Part shown: positions 19,755-30,717 of the stretch, one piece after another
Numbering within the stretch: position 1 is the stretch's first letter
Layout: each line of letters begins with the position of its first letter
Assembly (NCBI GenBank): GCA_041228345.1
Contig: CP166131.1
Span: 372,001-436,000, forward strand
Source: Alphaproteobacteria bacterium LSUCC0396
GTDB taxonomy: Bacteria; Pseudomonadota; Alphaproteobacteria; Puniceispirillales; Puniceispirillaceae
Length of the DNA stretch: 64,000 nucleotides
Direction: 5' to 3'
Notes under the pieces: model-generated
Databases searched by the model: none
What the model saw: only the letters and a program-made list of their open reading frames with translations
Told to the model about the DNA's origin: nothing
Program-made: the position numbers and the translations under genes

Positions 19755-19803
19755 AGTGCTTTTCCGGCAGTGGTGCTTTTCCGGTAATGGTGCTTATCCG
19801 GCA
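19755..19803. repeat. Three imperfect tandem copies of a 17-18 base unit
   Basis: The core gtgcttttccgg is repeated three times with small changes (third copy gtgcttatccgg). The last copy covers the stop codon of the AhpD-like gene. Confidence 0.85.
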
Positions 19804-20393
19804 TTTGGCTCTGCTATTGGGAAATCACGGCCAAGGGCAAAAAATTCGGCGTTAGGGCGCATCGAGGTCAGGCTAGCCATGCGGTTTGACAGGGCAAACA
19901 AGCCGGTAATCGCGGCAATATCCCAAATATCATCATCGCTGAACCCATGCTGGTAAAGCATGGTGAAATCATCTTCATCGATATCTTGTGACCGGTTGCA
20001 CGTCTTAATGGCAAAATCCAGCATGGCCTTTTGCCGATCAGTGATATTGGCTTTTTTATAGTTCGTTGCAATTTCGTCGGCAATTACTGCCGATTTTTCA
20101 TAGATTCGCAGAATTGCACCATGCGCCACCACACAATAAAGACAATTATTTTCTGCCGAGGTCGCCACGACAATCATCTCGCGTTCACCCTTAGTAAGGC
20201 CGGATGCACGCCGCATCAGCGCCTCATGATAGGCCCAAAACGCGCGCAATTCATCGGGCCGGTGCGCCAATACCCAAAACACGTTTGGAACAAATCCCGC
20301 CTTTTCCGAGACATCATGAAATAATTGTTGAAGATCGGCCGGTAAATCTGCCAGATCCGGCACTGGAAAACGGCTGATCGCATCTAATGTCAT
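19794..20393 (-). CDS. AhpD/carboxymuconolactone-decarboxylase-like peroxidase-related protein
   Basis: A 199-residue alpha-helical protein of the AhpD-like superfamily. The redox core is SAENNCLYCVVAH, with the CxxC and downstream His of alkylhydroperoxidase-type proteins; FPVPDLADLPADLQQLF and GFVPNVFWVLAHRPDELRAFWAYHEALM match the 'uncharacterised peroxidase-related' branch. I chose the ATG at 20393 because GAGGA sits 5 bases upstream; the frame is open to 20444. Confidence 0.82.
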   Translation of the reverse strand: MTLDAISRFPVPDLADLPADLQQLFHDVSEKAGFVPNVFWVLAHRPDELRAFWAYHEALMRRASGLTKGEREMIVVATSAENNCLYCVVAHGAILRIYEKSAVIADEIATNYKKANITDRQKAMLDFAIKTCNRSQDIDEDDFTMLYQHGFSDDDIWDIAAITGLFALSNRMASLTSMRPNAEFFALGRDFPIAEPNAG

Positions 20394-20700
20394 ATTGTCC
20401 TCGTTTGATAAGGCGCCTACCGATAGGGCCGATCGCTCATTCATTTACGGTTACCATATCTTTGTCTTTTCCCGACGGCAACTATGCCTAATTTTTAGGC
20501 ATTATGCTTACACGAAGTGCAGATTTGTCAAAATATGCGCCGGAGCCACAGGTGGGCCGCCAGCGCCACTTGCCACCTTGCGCGGCAAACCTCAATAAGG
20601 CGTCATCTTTCATGTAGCCGCAGGTCGGCCGGCTTGTCGTACCGCAAGCGAAGCAATTGAGCGCTTCGCCCTCCATTGATAAGCCCAAACAGAAAAGTGA

Positions 20701-21045
<345 letters not shown>

Positions 21046-21141
21046 CCAACCGTAGGCCCATGAATTGAGTGGCCAAACTCAACCAGACCATGACTTCTTT
21101 GATTACGTAACTGCATAGACAAAACGGAAGGATACTTAACC

Positions 21142-22551
21142 ATGTCTGACGCAAAAAAAATCCTTGAAATGATTAAAGAGCACGATATCACGTATGTCGA
21201 CTTGCGCTTCACTGACCCGCGCGGAAAAATGCAGCATGTCACGCAGCACATCGACACCATCGATGAAGATGCGTTGAACGAAGGCTTTATGTTTGACGGC
21301 TCATCTATCGCCGGCTGGAAAGCCATCAACGAGTCAGACATGACTTTGATGCCTGATCTATACCGCGCCTACGTGGACCCATTCTTCGCTCAACCGACAT
21401 TGGCTCTTTTCTGTGACGTTTTGGAGCCATCAAGTGGTGAGGCTTATGACCGTGACCCCAGAGGAACTGCTAAAGCAGCTTTGACGTACCTGGAAACTAC
21501 TGGTATTGGAGACACAGCATTCTTTGGCCCTGAAGCGGAGTTCTTCATTTTCGAAGATGTCAAAATCGACGTGTCAATGAATCGTGGCCTTTACTCGGTC
21601 GACAGCGTTGAGGGCCCATATAACAGTGCTCGTAAGTATGACGAAGGGAATCTTGGTCACCGCCCCGGCGTAAAAGGTGGTTATTTTCCTGTGCCACCAA
21701 TTGACTCAGGACAGGACATCCGGTCTGAGATGCTATCAGTAATGGCCGACATGGGTGTGCCCGTTGAAAAGCATCACCATGAGGTTGCGCCATCTCAGCA
21801 CGAGCTAGGCATGAAGTTTGGCACGCTTTTAGAAACCGCCGATAACATGCAACTTTACAAATATGCAGTGCAACAAGTAGCTCACGCGTACGGCGTCAGT
21901 GCGACATTTATGCCAAAGCCAATTTCCGGCGATAACGGATCAGGCATGCATGTCCATCAATCTATCTGGGCTGATGGTAAACCGCTATTTGCCGGCAATC
22001 AATACGCGGATCTGTCCGAGAATGCCCTTTTTTATATCGGTGGCATCATCAAGCATGCCAAGTCGCTGAATGCGTTCACCAACCCTTCAACCAATAGCTA
22101 TAAGCGGTTAATCCCGGGTTATGAGGCCCCCGTTCTACTGGCCTACTCATCACGAAACCGGTCAGCATCATGCCGTATACCTCATGTGAATTCACCGAAC
22201 GGCAAGCGTGTTGAAGTCCGTTTCCCAGATGCGACAGCGAACCCATATCTGGCATTCTCAGCCATGCTGATGGCTGGCCTTGACGGTATCCTAAACAAAA
22301 TTCATCCTGGCGACGCAATGGACAAAGATCTTTATGACCTTCCACCAGAGGAACTGTCGCAAATCCCAACTGTTTGCGGCTCCCTTCGTGAGGCACTTGA
22401 TGCGTTAAATGATGATCGATCGTATCTCACTCAAGGTAACGTCTTCACTGATGATCAGATTGATGCCTACATAGCCTTGAAAATGGAGGACGTCATTCGC
22501 CTAGAACATACACCAGCACCTGTGGAATTTGATATGTACTACTCATATTAA
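21142..22551 (+). CDS. glnA: Glutamine synthetase type I
   Basis: Condenses ammonium and glutamate to glutamine. The 469-residue length is standard for the dodecameric type I enzyme. Hallmarks are [11 protein letters not shown], the ATP-binding [26 protein letters not shown], and the adenylylation site Tyr in DLYDLPPEE, so activity is expected to be adenylylation-controlled through P-II. A strong terminator follows. Confidence 0.98.
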   Translation: MSDAKKILEMIKEHDITYVDLRFTDPRGKMQHVTQHIDTIDEDALNEGFMFDGSSIAGWKAINESDMTLMPDLYRAYVDPFFAQPTLALFCDVLEPSSGEAYDRDPRGTAKAALTYLETTGIGDTAFFGPEAEFFIFEDVKIDVSMNRGLYSVDSVEGPYNSARKYDEGNLGHRPGVKGGYFPVPPIDSGQDIRSEMLSVMADMGVPVEKHHHEVAPSQHELGMKFGTLLETADNMQLYKYAVQQVAHAYGVSATFMPKPISGDNGSGMHVHQSIWADGKPLFAGNQYADLSENALFYIGGIIKHAKSLNAFTNPSTNSYKRLIPGYEAPVLLAYSSRNRSASCRIPHVNSPNGKRVEVRFPDATANPYLAFSAMLMAGLDGILNKIHPGDAMDKDLYDLPPEELSQIPTVCGSLREALDALNDDRSYLTQGNVFTDDQIDAYIALKMEDVIRLEHTPAPVEFDMYYSY

Positions 22552-22573
22552 ACGATTGGGCAATAGACTGAGG

Positions 22574-22602
22574 AAAAGGCGGGGCGTTGCCCCGCCTTTT
22601 TT
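22574..22602 (+). terminator. Intrinsic terminator of glnBA
   Basis: A perfect 8-base GC stem (GGCGGGGC / GCCCCGCC) with a GTT loop, preceded by AAAA and followed by six T. It lies about 25 bases past the glnA stop and would also work in the reverse direction. Confidence 0.92.
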
Positions 22603-22801
22603 AATGCCCGACGATTAACGGCAACGCCCATCGCCAGCCAATCGCAGCAGACCAATAACAATTTATTGGCATCAATCACAATATATTGGCGTTTACACAC
22701 CAGATCATTGCTAGATACGGTAGACAGACGCTATCCTACGCCGATATAGTGACGGCGCGCCGCATCCTGCCAGGCGCCGCTTTTAAACCGATGAGTAACT
22801 G

Positions 22802-24784
22802 ATGGCTGATCTTTTTGGCAATGCTGCAAAAACTGATGATTATGATGCATCCAACATTGAGGTGTTGGAGGGATTAGAGCCGGTTCGCCATCGTCCCGGA
22901 ATGTATATTGGCGGCACCGATGATCGTGCGCTGCATCATCTTGCCGCAGAAATTCTGGACAATTCAATGGATGAAGCGGTTGCCGGTCATGCAAACCGTA
23001 TTGATATTCATCTCGAAAGCGCTGACCGTCTGACCATCCGTGATAACGGCCGCGGTATGCCAACTGGAAAGCACCCAAAATTTCCTGATCAGTCGGCGGT
23101 GGAAGTCATTATGACAACGCTGCATGCCGGCGGTAAATTTTCTGGCAAAGCCTATGCCACATCGGGCGGGCTTCACGGTGTTGGCGCCTCGGTCGTGAAC
23201 GCGCTGTCCAGTGATCTGGTGGTCGAGATTGCGCGTGATAAAATCTTGCATCAACAGCGATTTTCTCGGGGCAAGCCGCTTGGCCCGCTGGTTGAAATTG
23301 GCACCGCCCCAAACCGACGTGGTACCTCGGTCAGCTTTACCCCTGATCCTGAAATTTTTGGCGCTGGCGCAAAATTCCGGCCGGCGACATTATACCGTAT
23401 GGCACGTTCCAAGGCCTATCTTTTTGCTGGCGTTGAAATCCGCTGGCGCTGTGATCCGGCCTTGCTTGGCAATGATGATGCTGTTCCCGGTGAGGCTAGC
23501 CTGCATTACCCGGGCGGGCTTGCTGATTATCTGAATGATGCAACAGCTGATAAAGCACTGATGATTTCGGCGCCTTTTGCCGAGGTGGCCGAACTTGACG
23601 GACAGAAATTTGAATGGGCGATCACATGGCTTGGTCCCGGTGAAGACGGATTTTTCCATAGCTATTGTAACACTGTGCCAACGCCATCTGGCGGCACGCA
23701 TGAAACCGGCTTTCGTCAGGCGGTTGTCCGTGGTCTGCGCAATTTTGGCGATTTGACCGGCAATAAAAAAGCCGCTGATATTACCGCCGATGACGCGCTG
23801 GCAGGTGGTGCCATCATGCTGTCAGTGTTTTTGCGCGATCCACAGTTTCAGGGGCAAACAAAGGACCGGCTGGTCTCAAATGATGCAACACGGCAAACCG
23901 AACAGGCGGTTCGTGACAGGTTTGACCAATGGCTATCAGCAGATGCCGGGCGTGCCACATTCCTGCTTGAGGCGGCCATTGACCGCGCGGATGAACGCAA
24001 ACGCCGCAAGAAAGAAAAGGAAGTCGCCCGTAAATCAGCGACCAGACGGTTACGGCTGCCCGGGAAACTGGCCGATTGTTCATCAAGCGACAGTGAATTA
24101 ACCGAATTATTTCTGGTCGAGGGTGACTCGGCGGGTGGATCAGCAAAACAGGCGCGTGACCGGAAAATTCAGGCGGTCTTGCCTCTGCGGGGGAAAATCC
24201 TCAATGTCGCCAGTGCGTCAACTGAAAAGCTAAGCGGTAATCAGGAATTATCAGACCTGTCGCTTGCGCTTGGGGTAAAGCCGGGCAAGGATTTCAAGCT
24301 GGATGATTTGCGCTATGGCCGGATCATCATCATGACCGACGCCGATGTTGATGGGGCGCATATTGCCGCGCTGTTAATGACCTATTTCTACCGGGAAATG
24401 CCGCAGCTTGTTGAATCGGGACGTCTTTATCTGGCACAGCCGCCGCTATACAGGCTTACGCAAGGCGGCAAAACCGTTTACGCGCTTGATGAAGACCAGC
24501 GTGAAAAAAGCCTGAAAACCGCCTTTGACGGGCGCGGCAAGGTCGAAATCAGCCGCTTTAAGGGCCTAGGCGAGATGCCACCGGCGCAATTGAAAGAAAC
24601 AACGATGAACCCTGCCAGCCGCCGCCTTTTGCAGGTATCACTGCCCCAGCGCGACTCTGTTGGCGCAGATTTGCGGCGTCACACCGATCAGCTGGTTAAT
24701 ACATTGATGGGCAAAAAGGCCGAATTACGCTTTGGTTACATTCGCGATCACGCCGAAGATGCGCTGGCCAATCTTGATGTTTAG
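22802..24784 (+). CDS. parE: DNA topoisomerase IV subunit B
   Basis: The ATPase subunit of topoisomerase IV, which decatenates replicated chromosomes. The GHKL ATPase domain has the ATP-lid and Asn motif (EILDNSMDEA), DNGRGMPTG and GGLHGVGASVVNALS; the TOPRIM domain has FLVEGDSAGGSAKQARDRKIQAVLPLRGKILNV and TDADVDGAHI. At 660 residues, without the GyrB-specific insertion, it fits ParE better than GyrB. The upstream gap (22603-22801) has two loosely similar caat-tattggc segments near 22660-22695. Confidence 0.93.
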   Translation: MADLFGNAAKTDDYDASNIEVLEGLEPVRHRPGMYIGGTDDRALHHLAAEILDNSMDEAVAGHANRIDIHLESADRLTIRDNGRGMPTGKHPKFPDQSAVEVIMTTLHAGGKFSGKAYATSGGLHGVGASVVNALSSDLVVEIARDKILHQQRFSRGKPLGPLVEIGTAPNRRGTSVSFTPDPEIFGAGAKFRPATLYRMARSKAYLFAGVEIRWRCDPALLGNDDAVPGEASLHYPGGLADYLNDATADKALMISAPFAEVAELDGQKFEWAITWLGPGEDGFFHSYCNTVPTPSGGTHETGFRQAVVRGLRNFGDLTGNKKAADITADDALAGGAIMLSVFLRDPQFQGQTKDRLVSNDATRQTEQAVRDRFDQWLSADAGRATFLLEAAIDRADERKRRKKEKEVARKSATRRLRLPGKLADCSSSDSELTELFLVEGDSAGGSAKQARDRKIQAVLPLRGKILNVASASTEKLSGNQELSDLSLALGVKPGKDFKLDDLRYGRIIIMTDADVDGAHIAALLMTYFYREMPQLVESGRLYLAQPPLYRLTQGGKTVYALDEDQREKSLKTAFDGRGKVEISRFKGLGEMPPAQLKETTMNPASRRLLQVSLPQRDSVGADLRRHTDQLVNTLMGKKAELRFGYIRDHAEDALANLDV

Positions 24785-24805
24785 CATTGTAGAAGGTTTA
24801 AGGCT

Positions 24806-25189
24806 TTGATCCGTCCGCAGACTGCAATCCGGATAATTGGCGGTGGCTTGGTGCTGCAGGGGCTGTTGTTTTATGGCTTTGCCACGCCATTGACGATCCA
24901 GATATTTCCGGGTGCAAGTGACGAGGCCGTTCATGTCGGCATGATTATGCGGCGCGGGCTTGCAGCAATGTCTTTTTTGGCCGGTCTGGTGATTTTTTTG
25001 GTTCGCGATGAAAGTGACCGCATCACCAAACGTGTTCTTTTTGGCTGCGGCATTGGGTTTGCCGCGATAACCCTGTCGATGGTCAAAATCATTGCCGATA
25101 AAGGTGCCTCTATCCCGCCACCAGCAATCACGCTTTACGGGTTGGTTGCGATCGTTGCGCTTTATCTGGCACTGCGCAAACAGCGTTAG
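24806..25189 (+). CDS. Small hypothetical membrane protein
   Basis: 127 residues with four hydrophobic helices (about 9-30, 47-66, 80-100 and 105-123). I do not recognise the family with certainty. It starts at TTG 21 bases after parE, with GAAGG and TTTAAGG upstream, so it probably rides on the parE transcript. Its stop overlaps the stop of the convergent hydrolase by 4 bases. Confidence 0.65.
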   Translation: MIRPQTAIRIIGGGLVLQGLLFYGFATPLTIQIFPGASDEAVHVGMIMRRGLAAMSFLAGLVIFLVRDESDRITKRVLFGCGIGFAAITLSMVKIIADKGASIPPPAITLYGLVAIVALYLALRKQR

Positions 25190-25887
25190 ACAACAGCCCT
25201 TTCAAACAAGGCCTCAAGCGCATTGCCCACCGCTTCGGGGGCTTCCATTGATGATAGATGCCCGACCCCGTCAAGCAGGCATAACTCGGCCTCGGCCGCT
25301 AGCCCGGCCATCTCAACCGACAATGCTGGCGGCGTCAGAATATCAAGCGTTCCGCATAACACCAAAAGCGGCGCGCTAAAGCTGGTTAGCGTGTCATGCT
25401 GCGCCCGCCGCCCCATAATGGCGGTTTGCTGCTGCACGAAACCTACCCGCCCGATATCGGCCGCCATCGCCAGAACATCGGCAACCAGCGCGTCATCCCT
25501 GATTGCAGCCGGTGATAACAGCCGCGGCATCAGATGGCGGGTAACGCCCTGAAAGCCTTTATGCTGGGCAAGGGCAATCGCGTGCTGGCGCTGTGCCTTA
25601 CTGGCCTCGCTATCATCCTGACAATTGGTGCTTAGCAATGCCATGCCGGCCATGCGTTGCGGTGCAAGCCGTGCCATCTCCAACGCCACATACCCGCCCA
25701 TTGAAAGGCCAACAGGCACAAGCGGCCCATCACATAGCCCAAGCGCAGCTCTGGCCATATCATGGATCGTATCATGGGACATAGTATCCGCAATCAGCCC
25801 GGGATCCGGCAGCATATTGCGCTGTTTGGCAAACAATAATTCGGTGCAAAGCAGGCCGGGAATAAAAATTGGCGTGAAAGGTAACAT
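25186..25887 (-). CDS. Alpha/beta-fold hydrolase
   Basis: A 233-residue hydrolase. The nucleophile elbow is GLSMGG (about residues 61-66), the oxyanion region is PGLLCTELLF near the start, the acid lies in LVLCGTLDILTPP, and the catalytic His is in GVGHLSSMEAPEAV. The compact lid and motifs are those of MhpC/BioH-like esterases. The substrate cannot be assigned. Confidence 0.83.
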   Translation of the reverse strand: MLPFTPIFIPGLLCTELLFAKQRNMLPDPGLIADTMSHDTIHDMARAALGLCDGPLVPVGLSMGGYVALEMARLAPQRMAGMALLSTNCQDDSEASKAQRQHAIALAQHKGFQGVTRHLMPRLLSPAAIRDDALVADVLAMAADIGRVGFVQQQTAIMGRRAQHDTLTSFSAPLLVLCGTLDILTPPALSVEMAGLAAEAELCLLDGVGHLSSMEAPEAVGNALEALFERAVV

Positions 25888-26048
25888 GTCAGGCTCGTTG
25901 CGGTAAGCGAATGAAAGATTGACCTATGCGGCAATCATCTGTATCACCAGCAACGTTGAAAGCCCATGAAAACCTATCAAATTGATTGGTAAAATCTCCG
26001 GATGTGGCGCCCAGACGTTTCTAGTCAATATCAATAAGGACATAATCC

Positions 26049-27587
26049 TTGAAATTTTCAGATCTTGGCCTCAGTGACGAGCTAAGCCGCGCCGTGGCAG
26101 ATTTAGGCTACACCAGCCCAACACCAATTCAGGAAAAATCCATTCCCGTCGTTCTGATGGGGCGAGATATTCTTGGCTCTGCACAAACGGGTACTGGCAA
26201 AACCGCGTCATTCACCTTGCCGATGATTGATATTCTAGCGTCGGGCCGTGCCAAGGCGCGCCTGCCTCGGTCACTGATCCTCGCACCAACCCGCGAGCTA
26301 GCTGCGCAGGTAGCTGAATCATTCGAAAAATTTAGCTCATACCACAAATTAAGCATGGCCCTGCTCATCGGCGGCGTCAGCTTTACTGACCAGAACACCG
26401 CGTTAAGCAAAGGTGTGGACGTGTTGATTGCAACGCCGGGCCGACTGCTTGACCATTTTGAGCGTGGCAAAGTGCTGTTGAACGACGTCAAAATTCTCGT
26501 GATCGACGAAGCCGACCGGATGCTCGATATGGGCTTTATCCCTGACGTTGAGCGGATCGCCGGTCTATTACCGCGGATGCGCCAGACGCTGTTTTTCTCG
26601 GCAACATTGTCGGATGATATTCAAAAACTCGGCGCAAAATTCGTGATGAACCCAAAAATCATCGAAGTCGCCCCACCGGCGTCAACAGCCGATACCGTTG
26701 CCCAGCATTTGATCTGGACGGATGTGAAAAAGAAACGGCAGGTTCTGCGCGATATTCTGCGTCATGAATCAGTAAAAAATGCAGTGATCTTTTGCAATCG
26801 CAAACGCGATATCGCAGAGTTGATCAAATCGCTAACACGGCATGGATTTTCCGCCGTTGCCCTGCATGGCGACATGACCCAATCAGCCCGGCTTGAGGCC
26901 CTGCAACGGTTCAAAGATGGCGACGTGCCATTGATGATCGCCTCGGATGTGGCGGCGCGCGGTCTTGATATTGCCGGCCTTAGCCATGTTTTCAATTTTG
27001 ACGTACCAAGCCATGCCGAGGATTATGTCCACCGGATTGGCCGCACCGGACGCGCCGGTAATTCTGGACGCGCCTTTACCATCGCCGCCAGCAAAGATGA
27101 TGTGAAGTATATTGGCTTTATCGAGAAATTGATTGGCAAACCAGTCCCGAAAATTACCGTCGTCGACGGCAAAGTTGTTGAGGATGATGGGGCAATATCA
27201 GCCAAAACAGGCGATAACAAAGGCGATAACAAGGGCGATATTGCTAGCAACGATAGCTCTGACGCCCCCCAAACAGCAATTGATGGTGCCAAAGCCGCGC
27301 CAAAGCGCCGGTCGCGCAATGGACGGGCGGAAAAATCGACTGATAAATCGACTGAAAAAACAGCCGAAAAATCGACTGAAAAAACAGCTGAAAAATCGAC
27401 CGAAAAAACAGCTGAAAAATCAATCAAAGGCGCCAAAGACGCGTCGAAATCAGCCAAATCTGCACAGGATAAAAAGCCGGTTACAGGTAAAAACCGCAAT
27501 CGGGACGATGAATTACCATCACCGCCAGATTGTTCGGGAAACACGCTGGTTGAAACCGGCCATGTGCCGGCCTTTTTGCGGCGCTGA
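26049..27587 (+). CDS. DEAD-box ATP-dependent RNA helicase (RhlE-like)
   Basis: RNA-unwinding ATPase. It has the Q motif (FSDLGLSDELSRAVADLGYTSPTPIQ), motif I AQTGTGKT, Ia PTRELA, II VIDEADRML, III FFSATL, and VI HRIGRTGRAG. The core ends near residue 380; the remaining 130 residues are low complexity with nearly identical KSTEKTAE repeats and a basic tract, as often seen in RhlE-type proteins that bind RNA non-specifically. The start is TTG with AAGGA 8 bases upstream. Confidence 0.92.
   Translation: MKFSDLGLSDELSRAVADLGYTSPTPIQEKSIPVVLMGRDILGSAQTGTGKTASFTLPMIDILASGRAKARLPRSLILAPTRELAAQVAESFEKFSSYHKLSMALLIGGVSFTDQNTALSKGVDVLIATPGRLLDHFERGKVLLNDVKILVIDEADRMLDMGFIPDVERIAGLLPRMRQTLFFSATLSDDIQKLGAKFVMNPKIIEVAPPASTADTVAQHLIWTDVKKKRQVLRDILRHESVKNAVIFCNRKRDIAELIKSLTRHGFSAVALHGDMTQSARLEALQRFKDGDVPLMIASDVAARGLDIAGLSHVFNFDVPSHAEDYVHRIGRTGRAGNSGRAFTIAASKDDVKYIGFIEKLIGKPVPKITVVDGKVVEDDGAISAKTGDNKGDNKGDIASNDSSDAPQTAIDGAKAAPKRRSRNGRAEKSTDKSTEKTAEKSTEKTAEKSTEKTAEKSIKGAKDASKSAKSAQDKKPVTGKNRNRDDELPSPPDCSGNTLVETGHVPAFLRR
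27343..27422 (+). repeat. Tandem repeat in the helicase tail
   Basis: A 24-base unit (aaatcgactgaaaaaacagc-type) occurs about three times with a partial fourth copy, encoding the KSTEKTAE repeats. A smaller 9-15 base repeat (ggcgataacaa) precedes it near 27209-27240. Confidence 0.88.
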
Positions 27588-27600
27588 GTTTATCTCTCGT

Positions 27601-30222
27601 CTATGCGGGTGACGGCAGGTCGGCCAGCGCCTTGTCAACAACCTCACGAAGATCATTTGACTGCGCCTGTTTCTGCACCTTTTGCAGAACCGCACCCATT
27701 TTTGCCCGCCGTTCGGGCGCATAATGCGCCATCCGCGTTAACGGCAACGCCATCCGCGCCGCAAGCTGGGCATTGCGGGCGTCGATCTCGATAAGGCAAT
27801 CACCGATAAAATCAAAACCAGACCCGTCCTCGGCATAGAAACGCAGCGGATTACCGGACATAAACGCCCCCAGAACCGCTCGTAATTTATTCGGATTATT
27901 CGGATCAAAGGCGGGATGCGTCATCAATTCGCCAAGCCGCTCAACCGTTCCTGATATGCTGGACATTGCCTCCATCATGAACCATTTTTCCATGACAAGT
28001 GGGCTGTCTTGCCAGCGATCATGAAACACCTGCAACGCGGCCGTGCGCGCCTTGTGATCACAATTGTTCAGTGCGGCAAGTGCGCCTTGTGACAAGGTCA
28101 TGTTTTCGTCATGCACCTGTGCCGATGCCAGCTTGATCGCAGCCTCATCGCCAGCCGCAACACCAAACGCCAGCAGACGGTTCAACAAAGCCCGCCCCCC
28201 CGCAGTAGCGGCAAGATTTCTAGCGTTTTGAGCGCCAAGCCCAGCCGTGATCTGCGGCGCCAATAGCCGCCCCAGCCCAGCCTCAACCGCGCGGCGCGCA
28301 GTAAACAGAGCCACCGGATCAGCAGGCTGCATCCGGCTTTCCAGAACCGAGATAGCTGGCAAGGTTAACAGGCCGGATTTGAACATATCCAGCAAATCAG
28401 GATCAGCAAGGCTGTTTGCATAAGCCTTCGCCAGCGCCGTAATTGCCGCCTCATCAACAAGGTGGGCAGGGTCATTAGCCACCGCAAGAATAAGGTCGGC
28501 AAGCAGCGTTTGCGCCGCATCCCAGCGATTGAACATATCCGCATCAAAAGCCATCAGATGCAAGCGTTCAGCCGATGACAAATCATCATTTAGAATAACC
28601 GGCGCGGAAAAATTACGCAGCAGGCTTGGCACAACCGGCGAAGCGGTTGCCGGATAGAGCGGCTGTAGATGCGCCGCTTCGCTGATCAGGATAACCTGCT
28701 CGTCGCTTAAGGGGCCATCGGGGGCAAGGCGAAATGGAACGATCTCGCCAGCGTCACCAACCAGCCCGATACGCACCGGAATCGGCAATGGCAAGCGGGG
28801 CGTCTTTGCCATGGTGTCCGGGATCGTTTGGGTAAACTCAATCGCGAGTTCGGTATCATGGGCGCTAGCAACCCTGCGGGCCGTAAGTCCGGGGGTTCCG
28901 GCTTGTGAATACCAGCCAGAAAATACCGTCAGATCAACCGAATTTGCATCAGCAAGCGCAGCGATAAAATCATCACAAGTAACCGCGTCTCCGTCATGCC
29001 GTTCAAAATAAAGATCGGTTCCACGCCGGAATCCGTCCTTGCCAAGATAGCCTGCAAGCATCCGGATAACTTCAGCGCCCTTTTCATAGACGGTTGCAGT
29101 GTAGAAATTATTTATCTCACGGTAACTCTCTGGCCGGATCGGATGCGCGGTTGGGCTGCGATCCTCGGGGAATTGCGCTGCACGCAACATCGACACATCA
29201 TCTGCGCGTTGCAGGCCAGCATCATGCATATCCGCCGAAAAACACTGGTCCCGGAATACCGTCAGCCCCTCTTTCAAGGTCAGCTGAAACCAATCGCGGC
29301 AGGTCACGCGATTACCGGTCCAATTATGAAAATATTCATGCGCTATAATCGATTCAACACGATGTAAATCGGTATCGGTTGCGGTTTCTGGGTCAGCAAG
29401 AACAAATTTGCTGTTAAAGATATTCAACCCCTTATTTTCCATCGCGCCCATATTGAAATGGCTAACAGCTACGATCTGGAACAGGTCAAGATCATATTCA
29501 AGACCATAAACCTCCTCATCCCAACGCATCGAGCGCTTGAGCGAATCCATCGCATGATGAGTAAGGTCAAGATTGCCCTTTTCAACATAGATATGAAGAT
29601 CAACCCGCCGCCCCGACATGGTGACGAAATGATCAATTGCGCAATCCAGATCACCAGCCACGGCAGCAAACAGATAGCTGGGCTTTGGGTGCGGGTCATG
29701 CCAGATCGCAAAATGCCGACCATTGCCGCAATCGCCAGTTTCAACAAGATTGCCATTCGACAGCAATTGCGGATAGCGCTGCGCCGCCTCCAGCCGAACA
29801 GTAAAGATGCTCATAACGTCGGGGCGATCCGGATAAAACCCGATCCGGCGGAACCCCTCAGGCTCGCACTGGGTGCAATACATGCCGCCAGAAAGGTACA
29901 GTCCTTCCAATGCGGTATTGGTTTCGGGGTGGCACTCGGCAATCGTCTCAATGACGCAATTCCTGTCAATGCCATCAATGTAAAGGCCGGTTTGATCCAG
30001 CCGATACGCATCTTTGGCAAGCGGCTTGCCATCAATCGTCACAGTATGAAGCGTTAAATCGCGGCCATCAAGCTGCAACGTTTGCCCGCCAGTAACCGCA
30101 GGATTGGGCGTAATTTGCAATTTGGTCGTGACCATTGTTTCTTGGTCATGAATATCGATATTCAGATCAACATTTGTCACCAGAAAGGCTGGCGGCGTAT
30201 AGTCTTCGCGGCGTTTCAGCAT
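27601..30222 (-). CDS. pepN: Aminopeptidase N
   Basis: A zinc aminopeptidase of family M1 that removes N-terminal residues from peptides. It has GAMENKGLNIFNS (exopeptidase motif) and IIAHEYFHNWTGNRVTCRDWFQLTLKEG, the HExxH-x18-E zinc site. The 873-residue length and the C-terminal helical domain match the bacterial PepN branch. The frame extends to 30279, but that would overlap gcrA by about 50 bases; the ATG at 30222, 5 bases past the gcrA stop, is preferred. Confidence 0.95.
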   Translation of the reverse strand: MLKRREDYTPPAFLVTNVDLNIDIHDQETMVTTKLQITPNPAVTGGQTLQLDGRDLTLHTVTIDGKPLAKDAYRLDQTGLYIDGIDRNCVIETIAECHPETNTALEGLYLSGGMYCTQCEPEGFRRIGFYPDRPDVMSIFTVRLEAAQRYPQLLSNGNLVETGDCGNGRHFAIWHDPHPKPSYLFAAVAGDLDCAIDHFVTMSGRRVDLHIYVEKGNLDLTHHAMDSLKRSMRWDEEVYGLEYDLDLFQIVAVSHFNMGAMENKGLNIFNSKFVLADPETATDTDLHRVESIIAHEYFHNWTGNRVTCRDWFQLTLKEGLTVFRDQCFSADMHDAGLQRADDVSMLRAAQFPEDRSPTAHPIRPESYREINNFYTATVYEKGAEVIRMLAGYLGKDGFRRGTDLYFERHDGDAVTCDDFIAALADANSVDLTVFSGWYSQAGTPGLTARRVASAHDTELAIEFTQTIPDTMAKTPRLPLPIPVRIGLVGDAGEIVPFRLAPDGPLSDEQVILISEAAHLQPLYPATASPVVPSLLRNFSAPVILNDDLSSAERLHLMAFDADMFNRWDAAQTLLADLILAVANDPAHLVDEAAITALAKAYANSLADPDLLDMFKSGLLTLPAISVLESRMQPADPVALFTARRAVEAGLGRLLAPQITAGLGAQNARNLAATAGGRALLNRLLAFGVAAGDEAAIKLASAQVHDENMTLSQGALAALNNCDHKARTAALQVFHDRWQDSPLVMEKWFMMEAMSSISGTVERLGELMTHPAFDPNNPNKLRAVLGAFMSGNPLRFYAEDGSGFDFIGDCLIEIDARNAQLAARMALPLTRMAHYAPERRAKMGAVLQKVQKQAQSNDLREVVDKALADLPSPA

Positions 30223-30227
30223 GGGCG

Positions 30228-30626
30228 TTAGTTTGAGTCGCGCGACGTTGTATAGGCTTCTTGGCAATGTGTCAGGCAATAGGGCTTGCCCGGAACAATC
30301 ACATCACCGCAAAATACAAAACCGTTTTTCTTTGGATCGCCGGTCGGCCAACAGCATTTACTGCGCGACCATTCAAGCTGGCGTAACTCAAGGCGCAACG
30401 GCAGATTTTCAACCGGTTCAGGCACAACAACCTTTGGCTTTTCAACCTTTGGCCGGCTGATTGGTGATGGGCGCTTGGGCAGCCCCATCCGATGCGCCTT
30501 ACCCGCAATCGCATTACGCGAAACGCCAAGAGCCTCGCCAATTTGCGAAATGGACAGGCCTTGTGACCACAGCTCTTTTAGCTTTTCAAGGCGGTCATCA
30601 GTCCAAACATTTGCGGTATCAGTCAT
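30228..30626 (-). CDS. gcrA: GcrA family cell-cycle regulator
   Basis: GcrA is an alphaproteobacterial transcription factor that binds sigma-70 and acts at promoters carrying GAnTC sites methylated by CcrM. The 132-residue protein starts with the characteristic WTDDRLEKLKELWSQGLSISQIGEALG-VSRNAIAGKAHRMGLPKRPSP helix-turn-helix region and ends with the Cys-rich sigma-binding segment (CCWPTGDPKKNGFVFCGD and KPYCLTHCQEAY). It lies directly upstream of pepN. Confidence 0.93.
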   Translation of the reverse strand: MTDTANVWTDDRLEKLKELWSQGLSISQIGEALGVSRNAIAGKAHRMGLPKRPSPISRPKVEKPKVVVPEPVENLPLRLELRQLEWSRSKCCWPTGDPKKNGFVFCGDVIVPGKPYCLTHCQEAYTTSRDSN

Positions 30627-30717
30627 TCACATCCTCGTTTTCAACAACCATGCCATCGTTGGTTGCCCAGTTATAGCTGTCTGATCCGGCGAACTCAATG
30701 ACCGAATCGGTGATTGG